DNA of 64,000 bases from Labia minor (Eukaryota > Arthropoda > Insecta > Dermaptera > Spongiphoridae): assembly GCA_963082975.1 (NCBI GenBank), contig OY720344.1, forward strand, positions 82,448,053 through 82,512,052. Direction: 5' to 3'. The notes under the pieces are model-generated. The model was not told the DNA's origin. It did not search any database and saw nothing but the letters and a program-made list of their open reading frames with translations. The translations under genes and the position numbers were made by a program. Positions 47,280 to 59,345 of this stretch are shown here, piece by piece (position 1 is the stretch's first letter; every line of letters starts with the position of its first letter).

Positions 47280-47720
47280 GTAATAACATCTTTATATCCC
47301 TCTTCAAAGGCCTCCTTAATGTGAAACCTATTAAAAGAGTTTTCGTTCGATTAATGAGACTCGGCAGTTTGTAAAGGCTTTTGTATCTGCATACAGAGTT
47401 TATATTGAACCTATATAGAATATAACCTAAAATCTCTTCTCAGGAGGTGGGGATTTGCAAGCAGGGGTGTAATTTATAGTCCAGAGCGCCGCAAAGTGCT
47501 TCTTCACGAAAACTTAGATCCAGAGTCATCACTTTTTCCTTATACCGTCTCAATGTAATTTACAACACCATTACAATTTGCTGGGGCATTTGTCATTTGC
47601 GTGGAGGGTCTTTTGAAGGGTGGGAGGGGATGAGGGGCGAAGGGCATACACGATATCCATGTATTAAGGGTGGCAAAACCGATGTCTCGTTGGAAATATG
47701 CTCACTGCCAAATGAATAAT
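47280..47720. other. Less AT-rich unique island
   Basis: Contains ggtgtaatttatagtcc (47466-47482), cgtggagggtcttttgaagggtgggaggg (purine-rich, about 47600-47629) and no frame. It may be regulatory; inference only. Confidence 0.3.
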
Positions 47721-48170
47721 TTTAGTTTAATTCAAATAGAAAATTATTTATTAGCATAAAACCATTCGGCCTACAAAAAAATAATTTTTCTTTTGTCCTT
47801 TCAAGCAAAAATGTATTTTTATACAAGATTAATTGTTTAATTTTACAAAAAAAAAAGTGTAAAAAAATATTAATAATTTATGATTAGAAATAAATTTATT
47901 GGAAGAAAACGAGTATTTCCCTTCGTATCTATTGTAATGCTATGATTGAAAATAACAGAAAACTTAAAGAAAGTGAATTAGTTTATCATTCAAAGTTTTA
48001 ATTGTAAATAAAATTAACAATAAATGAAAAAACAAATAAAATTATATTGCCTTGACGGTAGTAGGAGGCAATTTAACAAAATAATTAAAATAACATATAA
48101 CAAAATCTCTGAGTCATAATATTATAAAAACTACCAAATCTCAATATCTGAAATCATATCTCCAATCTCT
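47721..48170. other. AT-rich non-coding DNA
   Basis: Nothing is recognised. Confidence 0.45.
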
Positions 48171-48174
48171 TTAA

Positions 48175-48470
48175 CACTTTGAACACCAATAGGATTTTTG
48201 TAATATGTCAAAAAAAGTTTTTGTGTTTTTAGGTTTTATTTGATAGAGTATATGTAAATATAATTTTTTTCTTTTTTTTTGAGGTAATATTAAGATAATT
48301 TATGTGTGTCAGCCACCGGTGGCTGCTGCAACCCGAATATAATAATATTATAGATGGTACCGCGTCGGCCAAGCTGAATAGCAATTAATATGGAACGCGT
48401 GGCCGACAGCCCAAAAATAGTCAAAGTTAGGTATGTCATGTCACCGGTGGCCGACAAGGCGTTCAAAGTG
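48175..48470. mobile_element. piggyBac-like MITE, 296 bp
   Basis: The left end CACTTTGAACACC follows TTAA (48171-48174) and the right end GGCGTTCAAAGTG precedes tgaa, one base from TTAA. The ends match at 12 of 13 positions. Subterminal palindromes gccaccggtggc (48311-48322) and caccggtggccgac are present. piggyBac elements insert at TTAA and have short inverted repeats beginning with C. Non-coding. The 69-codon frame at 48290-48499 runs through the element and is not a gene. Confidence 0.75.
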
Positions 48471-50431
48471 TGAAATATACATATGTATTCTTCATTCACA
48501 AAATTCTATCAAAAAAATATATTGTCAAAAAAAATCAATATTATTTAATTACTAGGAAATAAACAAGTTTTGACGGTATACGTTTTGATTATATAGAAAA
48601 AATTTACTTATTTAAACAAAAATTAAACATTCATACCCAAATAATTGTCATATTTGTAAAAAATAAATTAAATTTGAATTGAATTTAAAGTTAATATAAC
48701 AATAATAATACTAAATTTAAATATTTAATAATTTATATTCAATATTTTTATAGTCATGTTGAGATAGATGATGAAATGGAGAGAAATAGACCGAAACGGA
48801 TTTGAAGTATTAATGATTGATGATTGTACTATATTAAATTTATAAACGCCTAAAATCAATTCAAAATAGATTACATTGTATTCTATTGAATTTTTATATT
48901 TAAATTAATACAAAAATTTAAATTAGAATTTATAGGCGCATCGATTAATATTTATAAGAGTCAAATCTCATTTATAATACTAATTTTTAAAAGCTATAAG
49001 AAAACATTTTAGAAAACATCATAAAAACACCACTAAAAAGTTTTAAGCTGTCTAACATTGAAATATAGCAAGAAAAAATATTTTTTAAAATCTAAAAAAA
49101 AAAAAATATTTTTTTTTGCAATTGTGTGTCTAATCTATTAAAATTAATTATATTAAAAGTGCATTTAGAAATGTAAACATTAATTAACTAAATTAATATC
49201 AAAAATTTTTAAATTATTTTATCTAATTTACTTTAATATATTAATATTCAGTTGTATTTTAATAATAATTAAACATAAAAAGTATTTTACTGAGTTAATT
49301 AATTAATTAGTTAATTATATAACAGTAATTAGTAATCTGACATATTACCTTTGTTTGGGAGTTCATATTTTCATAGAGTTGTGGCTTTCTCGGCTTTTTG
49401 AATATAAATGAATTCTTTTTATAACTTTGAAAATATAAATTTGCCTTATAATCTAATATTAATATCTTTTTTTCAAAGAAATTTATTTTTTAACATTTTT
49501 AAAGAATTTCCACAAACATTTAATTATTGGTAGTTGTAAAAAGAGTGATAAAAATAACAAAATTAAAAAAATATAGATATGACATAAATTCTTTCAACTA
49601 TTTTTATACTATATATTTCTCTCATCTATTATTCTCCCACCTTTGTATTTTTCCTAAAACCCTTCTTCAATTAATGTAGTTAAAGAGATGGAAAAATAAC
49701 AAAAATAAAAAATTTAAGTGAATTTGAAATATTTTTGTTATTTTAATCGAATATTTCACTTTGATGTAGTAATCTATTTGTTTTTTTCCAGTTTAACGTA
49801 TTATAATTATTTCATTCTATTTTTTTATAACAGTAAATTGATAAATTTTAAAATTTAATTTTCGAGGCCATCTACATTCTAGAAATAATGTATAATACGA
49901 GAATCTATTAAATGATAATAAATATTTTTATTATTTGAAATTTATACGTTTTATCATATGACTATAATAAATTTCTATTTCTCTATATATGTATATTTTA
50001 TTTGTTTAATTCTAATCAATCTTCTTAGTGCTCAGAGCTACAGCTATACATATTCTATACATTTTATTTACATTTAATTTCTCTTTCTTCTCATTTTGCT
50101 CTTCACTATTTAAATCTCAATTTCTCAATTTCAATCTTTTCAAATTAACATTCGTTTTCTTCTACAACGATAAGGAGTCAAGCTCATACTTGTATTATTC
50201 TTATTTGTCTATTGAATAGTTATTAAAAATTAAAAAATAACGATATGTTTTCAATTGAAATTCCAAAATGGAGAAAAGTGAGGGTGAAGGATTCAAACAA
50301 ATTAAATATTTATTTTATATTATATAAAATTGTAATATGAGTATAATTTAAATTATGTATCATTTTTATTGTAAAATTTGTATTATACAATTTTACAAAT
50401 AAAATAAGATCGTTCATCGATTCCGACTATC
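48471..50431. other. AT-rich non-coding DNA
   Basis: A long interval with no gene, island or recognised element. Frames are short and low-complexity. Confidence 0.5.
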
Positions 50432-51116
50432 TCATCAATTGTGGCAAAACGCTTTTCTTTCATTGGTCTCTTCAGTTTTGGGAATAGGAAATAGTCGCAG
50501 GGAGTCATATCTGGTGAATACGGTGGTTGAGGCATGATTACTGTGTTGATTTTGGCCAAAAAATCACGATCAAGAAATGATGTGTGAGCTGATGTTTTAT
50601 CGTGATGCAGAATCCATTATTTGTTTTTCTCCAATTCCGATCGTTTGAGCCGTATTGCTCCACACAAACGTTGCATCACTTCCTTGTAGTATTTCTTATT
50701 ACGACCTATTGGCTAGAACTTATGATGCACCACGCCATTGTAATCGAAGAAAACAGTGACCAAAACCTTCACATTTGATCGAACTTGGCCTCCTTCTCTA
50801 AAGCGCTTGTACACCTTATAAACATTTTTTTTTGAGACATAGTAGTTTCGTCGAATACCACAGTCAAAATTTTAAGCCCGTTGGAGGACTTTATTTAATT
50901 TTTAACGTAAAATTTAGTACAGATTCTTTGATCTATTTTTTTAAGTAAAAAATAGAAGAACACACAAAAACGTGACTAACTTTTTCAGTTGTTAAAAACA
51001 AACTACTAATCCAAAATGACTGATAATGTCAACATATGAGAAACATGTGTACCAACATAACAAAAAAATAATAATTCGATAATCGAATGAACACCTTTTC
51101 TTTTGAACAGACCTCG
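50432..51116 (-). mobile_element. Mariner relic M1 with internal deletion
   Basis: The right end, cttttcttttgaacagacctcg before TA, is a transposon end. The minus strand reads KFCVKN-type and VFDETTMSQK.MFI.VYKRFREG, then jumps directly to GQVRSNVKVLVTVFFDYNGV and VVHHKF. NKKYYKEVMQRLCGAIRLKR follows, then WILHHDKTSAHTSFLDRDF, PQPPYSPDMTPCDYFLFPKL and KRFATIDE. The middle portion with the first catalytic aspartate (TGDE) is missing; the second and third D boxes are recognisable. The C-terminus and left end are lost, so homology stops at about 50432. The identical internal junction occurs in M2 (61703-62562). Confidence 0.88.
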
Positions 51117-51239
51117 TATCTTAGTCTAAATAAATGTTTTAAAAAAATTAAAATTAGATTTAATGAATTTATTAATATTACTATAAATTAATAGGAGATT
51201 ATTTTTTTTTTTAATATATTTCAAGAAATTCAAGAATTT

Positions 51240-51520
51240 CGCTTATTCCGAGTGCGATAAGGGAGTCCATAAGATTGTTTAGATTAGAAATAGGGAGCGT
51301 GATATATAAACCAATAATTTTCCTTAGGTGCGCCATTTAAGTAAAATATATATTTAGTGAAATCGTTTAAAAGCTAAAAGCAGATAAGAGCATCCCATCG
51401 AGACGACAGAAAAAAAGAAATAATGCCTGAGAGTCGATGTTGTCTCTTGTCTCTTCTATATCATAAAAAATGCACAAGATTGGATCAAAATCCGCAGAAG
51501 ATTTAACATAGGCACTCTTT
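51240..51520. other. Less AT-rich segment
   Basis: Unique sequence, moderately balanced, with no frame or element recognised. Confidence 0.25.
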
Positions 51521-52598
51521 CAAATTGAAATACACATATACAAATTTAAATATGAATGAATTTTTCACACTGATATTTGTTTTATTTTTAAAAATATAGC
51601 AAATATCTTTAAAGTATGTTTATCATTAATTTTTATTTATATAAATATATAATATAATTATTATTAAATCCATTTACACATATCCGAATAAGGCCTTTGG
51701 AACAAAATATTTATTAGTAGACGAAGTGAATCTTGATATATTACGACAAAAAAAAAGAATGGAGGAAAGACACCCCTGCCTTAAACCAAAGTTGTGTACT
51801 GAGATGTAAATATATATATATATTTATTAAATATTTATAAAGTAAATAAATTAATAATATAATAATATAATATCTAATTAAAATAACTTTGTCAATTAAA
51901 AAATCCACTTGGGTTACATTTAAATTAAAATTTAATTATAAAATATTTTAATGATTTTTGATATATAAAATAAAATGGCAATAATAATAATAATAACAAG
52001 AAGAAGCAAACATAATAACAAACAAGAATATTTCAAACGATTTGTCAGACAACAAAATGCTTGAATAACGAATTCATTCATTAAAAATACAGTTTCCTTC
52101 TTGTTATCTGAATTAATTTATAAAATCTTTTACAGAGAGTGATGAATGGGGGAAAACATGAAGAGAGAAGGAGCTTTTTAGAATGAAAATAATATCACTG
52201 TTTGGCAGAAGTTCAATTAGAAATATTTTAAATAATAATTGAGTGAAACCTAATCAAAGCATTTTAATATTATTTTAAGATGTTAGAAAAAAATGAAAAA
52301 GAGAGGAAAAAATAAAAAAACATTATAATATTCTTGAGGAAATTATTTATCATTTTAGTTAAAACATTTTTTGAACATAAACTCCCAATCGAATAACTTT
52401 TATATACCTTTATATATATATATATATATAATATCAATCAATCGAAAGCTTTTCAGAGATATCGCCGAAAGAATTCAAATTTGTAATTTTCAAAGAAATA
52501 TTAATTTTAAGATTTCTATACTCTTTTTACTAATATTCTTCCTTTAACAATCAAATAATTTATAATTTATTTTCAAGAATTATGTCTAAAATAAAAAA
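51521..52598. other. AT-rich non-coding DNA
   Basis: A (TA)n tract lies near 52410-52430. Nothing else is seen. Confidence 0.45.
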
Positions 52599-52950
52599 TC
52601 TGGAGTGTCTCCACTTGATCATCTCGCAATTTGAATTGGATTAAATAACATATATTATATTTAAATTAAATTTAATTAATTATAAATAAAAAATTAAAAT
52701 TAATAAATCATATTTATTAAACCAGTGCCTGTTTGGCTCTTTGTTGATGGCATCACGTTAAGTGCTGGCGCGTGATTGACAGCCAACGAGCTAAAAAATT
52801 AATTCCGGTACTTTAAACGATTCAATCAAGCTGAAATTCTATATATAGTAGTTTTATACAATTTTTAATGATGTGTAAAACTATCAAACATGGATCTTTA
52901 TTTTTACGGTCAGTTTAGAGGAAAAAAAAATGAAAACGTGGTAGGTAATG
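52599..52950 (-). mobile_element. HINE-A copy (3' half)
   Basis: Starts with the terminal hairpin tggagtgtctcca (52601-52613) and runs through the AT tail, the ttggctctttgttgatggc block, aatcaagctgaaattc and ggtcagtttagagg to gtggtaggtaatg, where it breaks into unrelated sequence. The 5' half is missing. Confidence 0.88.
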
Positions 52951-53288
52951 GATCGCCTCACGTTATGCGCCACTTTGTAATGGATCAAACTATGGTGCAC
53001 TTAAAATGACCCACATGGCTGTGAATTGTATTATAATAAGTTAATTATGGGCGCCAAACTTTGGGTAAATTGTCTTTATCCCAGAATACAAAAGGGTGTT
53101 AAAAAATTAAGGGAAAAGGAAAAAAAAATTAATGTTCGCATTAATACACTTTAATTAATAAAAAAAGTTTAAACAAATTAAATATAAGAAATTTAAATAA
53201 GAGCATAAGATAATGTAATTCACTATTATTACAGGGAGTAACAGGAATAGTATCACAAGGTGTGATGATTTATAAAAAAAATAATTAT
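52951..53288. other. Unassigned intergenic segment
   Basis: Contains gttatgcgccac (52970-52981), a motif that also occurs inverted at about 7210-7221, and tgggcgccaaac. No frame. A transposon end cannot be demonstrated. Confidence 0.3.
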
Positions 53289-53296
53289 ATCACGGG

Positions 53297-54247
53297 CAGT
53301 GGCGTACCGTGAGGTTCTTGCGCATGGGGGCAACTAAGAAATTAGCGCCCCCTTTCTTATATATTAAATTTAATTTTTTACCGACCGACGATAGTAAGGG
53401 AGGTATTGTTTTCACACCAAATTTCACATGTGGAGATTTTTACATATCTCCACGAATCATGCATTTTCTTAACAGAAAAAAGTATTTTTAGCATGATGTC
53501 TGTCCGTCCGTCCGTCCGTCTGTCCGTCCGTCCGTATAGATGTGTACAGCCTGAACGGCTCAACCGATTTTGATGAAATTTGGTATATTTACTTAATGCA
53601 TCAGTGGGATGAATTGATCAACTTTTGGTGCAAATCCGGAAACCGGAAGTGGTAGTATTAGCGATCGACGATAGGAAGGGAAGGGTTATTTTCACACCAA
53701 ATTTCACATGAGGAGATTTTTTTACATATCACCACGAATGTATTGGTTTTATCCTCGGGAAAAATCATCTTCATTATGTTTTTCTTAATTTAAAATTATA
53801 TGACGTCACCCAGCCCTTCATGACGTCACAGCCTCGGGTAACGCCGGGTAACGCCGGCTACTTCAGCTATATATTATAAATAAAATAAAATTAAAAATGT
53901 TTATATTTATTATTTATGTATCCATATCTGTTTTTATTACATTAATAGATATATTAAAATTATTTGAAATTGTTTCTGTAGCTGGAAATTAATTTACTTT
54001 AAACCGTCGGTCGGTTCGGACCTGGCCACAGGTCAACTTATTTTTAAAGAATATTAATGACGAATAACGAAACAGGTTTAACAGATTTTAATAAGCGTAT
54101 AAATAATATTTATTGACTTACACAAAATACAGTTTAACTTTAAATATCAATTCTTCTTTTGATCCAAATTGGCTTCCCTAATTTTGCGCCTCCTAAATTT
54201 GGGGCCCGGGGACATATGTCCCCCCTGCCCCCCTAGTTACGCCACTG
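53297..54247. mobile_element. hAT-type MITE hosting HINE-B
   Basis: It starts CAGTGGCGTACCGTG and ends TAGTTACGCCACTG, with an exact 8-bp duplication atcacggg at 53289-53296 and 54248-54255. The GC-rich subterminal parts have gcgccccct on the left and gcgcctcct..cccccctgcccccc on the right. The core from 53379 to 54041 is a HINE-B insertion. Without it the MITE is about 290 bp. Non-coding. Confidence 0.92.
53379..54041 (+). mobile_element. HINE-B copy 3, full length, intact ends
   Basis: ACCGACCGACG (53380-53390) follows a T-run, its partner CGTCGGTCGGT is at 54005-54015, and a perfect terminal hairpin GACCTG-gcca-CAGGTC spans 54019-54034. A (GTCC)n/(CCGT)n tract (53502-53534) forms the microsatellite. 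The core reads gatgaaatttggtatattt and aaccggaagtggtagt. Paired tgacgtca palindromes lie near 53801 and 53821. The short frames at 53309-53563 are inside the repeat. Confidence 0.93.
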
Positions 54248-54255
54248 ATCACGGG

Positions 54256-54739
54256 ACGTGATAGTTACAAGCTCATCTCAGGATGATATGACTTTTTCAA
54301 CTGCCAATTCTTAACTGACACAAATTATAAAATTGGAGGGAGATTGTTCCTCCCCTTAGCCGAAATATTATATCTATATATATACATTTTATTTGAAGAT
54401 TAGGCGACAAAATAACTTTGGTTCTCTTTTTCTTCTCTTTATTATATATTTATAAACTTATCCAAAATAATAAAAAATAAATAAAACAAAATAAAATAAA
54501 ATGAATAAATGAAATATAAATAATTTGTCCGTTACAATTCTGATTTTTCTAGAAGAAACTCTTGAATTTATATAATATGAATTTATATAATACTGGAATT
54601 TGTTGATTCATCGAAAGTTTTCAATAAACAAATATTTGATTGTTCAATTCCTCCCTGATACCTTAATTTCATTAAAGTAATGAAGTATCTTATGGCCAAT
54701 GTTTTGTTTTGTTGTTGTTTTTTTTATTCGCTCTGTTTC
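54256..54739. other. AT-rich non-coding DNA
   Basis: Nothing is recognised. Confidence 0.45.
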
Positions 54740-54960
54740 TTATTCATTTTAGCTCTTTGTTCGATGATTTTCGAAACTCACGAAATATTTCAATAGAGTG
54801 CATAGGGAGCGTTAATGTCGAGTAAAGATGTGCAGATCTCTCCCGTTACAGCCCTCCAAAATGAATGGTTTTGACCTCGCGGCCCTTTGCTCTGCAATAC
54901 ATTTCATAACGATCCTTAGACACGAATCCACCAAACAAATTGCTAGATATTTTTTCTAGG
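54740..54960. other. Less AT-rich unique island
   Basis: Balanced segment with gacctcgcggccctttgc and tttcataacgatcc. No frame. It may be a conserved element. Confidence 0.3.
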
Positions 54961-55889
54961 TTATCAAAACCTGCACATTTTTTTTTTATTTCATATATAT
55001 TTTGAATATTTCTATAGAATTATTTCTTGAACAATCTAATAAATAAAAGCCTTGAAATGAAAAATGAATTCTATATCTAGAAATGGTTATAATAGAATAA
55101 TAATAATTTGTAGTTCTTTCATTCGTTCATTTATTATATAAATTTATTTATAAAGACCAACACAATATTTAAGCAGATTGATTAAAATATTAAAAATTAA
55201 ATATTTTCCTTATATCGAATAAGATATAGTATATTTTTACAGTCGTTTGACGAAATTATTTTAATTCATAAAAAAATATCGTAAAAAAAAATTAATAAAA
55301 AAATTAATAAGATATAGAGGTCTATTTATTTATTTTATCAATATAATATTTATCCTAATAAAAATTATTATTTGGGTAATCGCCGTTAATTGATATTTTG
55401 AAACTTAGACGTATACAATTCAATTATTAATAAATCTAAAGTTGATTTCTATGTAAATAACAAATAAAATGTGTCATTAAAATCAAATAAATTTCACTTG
55501 ATATTTTGTTTATATCATTAAATAGGACTGAAAATTTTAACCCCCTGTTAAATTATCTTTTCTGGATAAAGATTTATTATCGTAAAATTAATTTTAAATG
55601 AATTTTACAGAAATAAATTAGTTGCTAAAAATAAACTAGAATTATATATATTTAATTATTCTGAATTTAGTATTAGAAAATGAAGTTAAAACAGATTTTA
55701 TTCCAAATATCAAAATATTTTAAAAAGCTACTGTGGAACATTTAGTAGAATAATAAAAAACCTATTTTCATGTTAAATTTGAATTATATATTGATATTTG
55801 ATCGATAACCTACAAATAAAGTTATTTTTATAAATATATATGAAAATAAATATAAAAAAAGCAAGACAGAGGAATAGTATTAAGACATA
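54961..55889. other. AT-rich non-coding DNA
   Basis: Nothing is recognised. Confidence 0.45.
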
Positions 55890-56505
55890 ATCTTAATATA
55901 CAAAACATAGAATTGGAAAATAAGGATAATAATATTCAAGAAGAATTTAAATCAAGGTTGCAATCGGGTAACTCCTGTTATCATACAGTAAAGAGGCTTA
56001 ACTCACATCAAAATTATTATCAAAGGGAATCAACATTAAAATTTATAAAGCAATTATTTTGCCGGTTGTATTATATGGGTTTGAAGCGTGGACTATGACA
56101 TTGGGAGACGAGAGTAGATTTAGAGTATTTAAAAATTTGAAATCTTGCAGAATTTTTGGGTAAAAGAAGAATGAGATCAGCGGGGAATGGCGGATACTGC
56201 ACAACAAGGATGCATATCCAGTAGTAGTTAGGGTTATAAAATCGAGAAGACTGTAAATGACAGGATACATGACAAAAATGGAATAGGAAATATTGACGAA
56301 AATTATATTTGTGTGAGGAGGCAGATTGGGAAAAGTCCGGCTGGAAGACCAAGGACGTGGTGGGCGAACAATGTAAGAAGGGACAAAAGAAAGATGATAG
56401 AAAATAGGAGTTGGATGGGTTCAGAACAAGAACACTTGGAGAAATGAGGTTGCTGCGGCCATGATCTTTCGAGCTCCGTAGAGCCACAGAGAAAGATAGA
56501 GCAAG
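55890..56505 (+). pseudogene. Non-LTR retrotransposon 3' part (reverse transcriptase C-terminus)
   Basis: In shifted frames the plus strand reads IELENKDNNIQEEFKSRLQS, IILPVVLYGFEAW, ESRFRVFKN, KRRMRSAGN, RVIKSRRL and GRPRTWWANNVRRD, ending gtagagccacagagaaagatag. This is the same family as 11964-12430 and extends further 5' (the segment before VLYG). Stops and frameshifts are frequent. The 157-codon minus-strand frame at 56071-56544 is antisense to this reading and is not a gene. Confidence 0.8.
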
Positions 56506-56998
56506 AAAGATCTCTTGAAGATAGTTTTGATTTATTATTCTCATTTAAGTTTATCTTAGGCCATAATAATTGCTACTATACTCTTTGATAAATTTCAAAA
56601 AAACAAAATAATAATAATATTTAATTGTGTATAAGATTTAAGGTAAATATCGTTGTTTTATGCTTTATTAGTCGGTAGCACTGGTTTCAACTGCAATTCT
56701 TCAATGATTTTGTGATAATATGACGAATATTATTTTTAAATTAAGATTAAGTTAACCACATTTTTTTGTAAGTTCATTTATTTATCTTGAAGGGTTTATA
56801 GTAGACTTTACTGTGTGGAATAAATAATCTATTTTTTTTAATTATAAAATGTTGGTGTTTTAGTGAGATCCATCTTACGATCAAATTCCTTTGAAAGTAA
56901 TTAAGGTATATCGCGTAAATGTTTACGTGTATGCTCAGAAACTTTCTTGTTTTATAAGTAATACGAGATACAGTAATTGACATGATTGATGGTCAATA
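56506..56998. other. AT-rich non-coding DNA
   Basis: Nothing is recognised. Confidence 0.4.
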
Positions 56999-57260
56999 TT
57001 GAATATTAAATGTATCATGGGTATTTGTACGAAAGTCAAAATGTCAAATTATGAAAATGCAATGACCAATGTCGTAAAGGCTGAAAGGAAAAGAGTAAGT
57101 CAAAGAAGATGTCTGCCAAACCCATTGGGGTGTCAATCAACCTTACGACTTCGACATGGGATATTCATGAGATGTCAGTACTCACAGTTAAAGCCAGCAA
57201 ATCAAGAAAGGTTTACGCTATACCAAAAATGACAACTTTTAAGAACTCATGATTTTGTCA
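56999..57260 (+). other. Less AT-rich segment with 77-codon frame
   Basis: The frame at 56999-57232 is basic, with no known motif and no splice-like borders. Balanced composition is limited to the middle. Probably non-coding. Confidence 0.2.
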
Positions 57261-57714
57261 TTCCCACTTTTATATTAAATAATATTATAATAAAAAAATT
57301 ATTGTTTATTGTCTTTTTTCTTTTTATCTCTTTATTTAATTTACTATTTATTTTTTATAATTGGTTAAACTCCTCCGTTAAACTGTTAAAAATTTTCTTG
57401 GACATCTGTATCTGAAAATTTATCTATATTTTATGTTATGAATAGAAATGTGACAGAAATTTTCTCAATTATATTGAACATATAAAATAAGTTATTATAA
57501 TAATAAAGTAATTTAAGGAAAATTGATTGATACATTATTCGTTACTCATTACAGTATATTAATTACTTTTTTAATTTATAATATTTTTTTTCTAAAAATC
57601 CAAAGGTTATACTTGAGATATAATTTCCTCATTAAAACTTATGTTATATCCAAAGAGGAATTGCAACCTCAATATGCATTAGCTAAACATAAATATTCCA
57701 TTTTCGTCTAATAA
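57261..57714. other. AT-rich non-coding DNA
   Basis: Nothing is recognised. Confidence 0.4.
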
Positions 57715-57965
57715 TTTAATGAGAAAGCAGCAAATTCTAAAGCCAGTGACTGCATTAGTCCCGACAGCCATGATGGTTCATAAAGCGTCAGCAATTGACC
57801 AGCCATTAATTGAATGAGGGCTATTCAATTCGGCTTAATTGCCTCGTTTTCAACATAATATTGATGATTTGTAGTTCGTAAACATAGAAAAGGAGAGTGA
57901 GAATAAAGTTTAGGGAATGAGATAGGGCACCCTTTGTATTTCACAATTAAATGATCAGATGAAAC
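57715..57965. promoter_or_regulatory. Candidate regulatory island with homeodomain cores
   Basis: A repeat-free balanced island holding ccattaattgaatg (57803-57816), cttaattgcc (57834-57843) and acaattaaatgatc (57943-57956), three TAATTG/TAATTA-type cores in about 150 bp, together with gaccagccatt. No frame. Clusters of such cores typify developmental enhancers, but the motif is short and the genome AT-rich, so this is inference. Confidence 0.3.
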
Positions 57966-58624
57966 AAATCACTGGTGAAAAAGAGAAGGTATGCCAATGA
58001 ATATATATTTTAGTTTTATAAATAAATATGAATATATATTAAATTGAAGAGTAGTTAACATTTTTTATAAAATATTTTATGGAAAAATGAAATTAATAAA
58101 TATTTACAATAGAAAATTACTTTTTACTTTTTACTATCCTGCCAGAGATAGTATTGCGATCACGAAAATTTTCGATGTCGAGATTTTGATGTTTTTATAC
58201 GATTTGAAGGTCCCTGAGTCTTTTTCACTAAGTTTGAGAAAAATATCTGTGTGTGTGTATGTATGTATGTAGATGAGATTACGCAAAAACGGTTTGAGCC
58301 AGAATAATGAAATTTGGTACACGGGTATTATTCAAAATTAGTAGTTTTGAGAAATGTAGCTCATCCGGAAATGGGGCATTATCTACCACGTTTTGATTTT
58401 TTGAAGTGAAACTTCTTTAGCGGCGTCCTGACATTTGGTTGAGAATGGAGAGTGAATTGAAAAATTGAAATTTCGTAACGCAAGAGAGAAGATATAGGTA
58501 TAACGAGTGAGAATGAGATAGCCTCTATCTGCGTCTCCCTTTTGTGCTGTCTTTCGTTCTAATCCCCACTCTAGGTCCAAAGTCCATGACGCGCATGCGC
58601 GCTAGTTAAGTCATATATAATTAG

Positions 58625-59246
58625 CTGGAGTGTCTCCACTCGACTATCTCGCAATTTGAATTGGATTAAATAACATAATATATTATATTTAAATTAAATT
58701 TAATTAATTATAAATTATAAATAATAAATAATAAATATTAAACCAGCGCATGTTTGGCTTTTTGTTGATGGCACCACGTTACGTGTTGGCGCGTGAGATT
58801 TGCAGTGTTAAAAAATTAATTCTGGTAATTTTAGCGAATCAATCAAGCTGAAATTCTATATATAGCAGTTTTATACAATTATTAATCATGTGAAAAATTA
58901 TCAAACATATATCTTTATTTTTACGGTCACTTTAGAGGAAAAAAAATCAAAACGTTGTAGGTAATGACCCTCTTCCGGTTGACCTACATTTCTCAAAAGT
59001 TGATAGAAAACTATGAATTTTGAATAATGTCCATGTACCAAATTTCATCATTCTAGCTCAAACCGTTTTTGCGTAATCTTGCCTACATACATACACACAC
59101 ACATACACACACACACACACACACATACAGACATTTTTCTCAACCTTAGTGAAAATGATTCAGGAACCTTCAAAACGTATAAAAACATCAAAATCTCAAC
59201 ATCGAAAATTTTCGTGATCGCAATACTATCTCTGGCGAGATAGTAA
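58625..59246 (-). mobile_element. HINE-A, full length, nested in the Helentron
   Basis: Complete from the 3' hairpin ctggagtgtctccac (58626-58640) to the 5' hairpin tactatctctggcgagatagta (59224-59245). The tail includes aacataatatattatattt, identical to the restored target of the Helitron at 36368. The microsatellite is (AC)n at 59092-59125. All HINE-A blocks are present, so it serves as a reference copy. Confidence 0.95.
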
Positions 59247-59345
59247 AAATTGATATTTATATATATATATATATATATATCGTGAAATAATTAAAATTCT
59301 CAAGTCAAATATACAGCGTGCACGCATACCGACGCATGTAATTGT

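Noticed and set aside
53502-53534. Short spaced CCGT/GTCC repeats as a CRISPR array
   Set aside because: These are simple tandem microsatellites inside HINE-B with no unique spacers, in eukaryotic DNA.
56071-56544. 157-codon minus-strand frame, the longest in the window
   Set aside because: It is antisense to a non-LTR reverse transcriptase remnant whose motifs read on the plus strand. The frame at 36507-36794 is antisense to the same family.
58592-58610. gcgcatgcgcgctagt as a second Helitron 3' terminus
   Set aside because: It has a palindrome followed by CTAG and T, but lies within the 5' part of the Helentron, and the related copy at 26961 lacks CTAG. No 5' partner was found.
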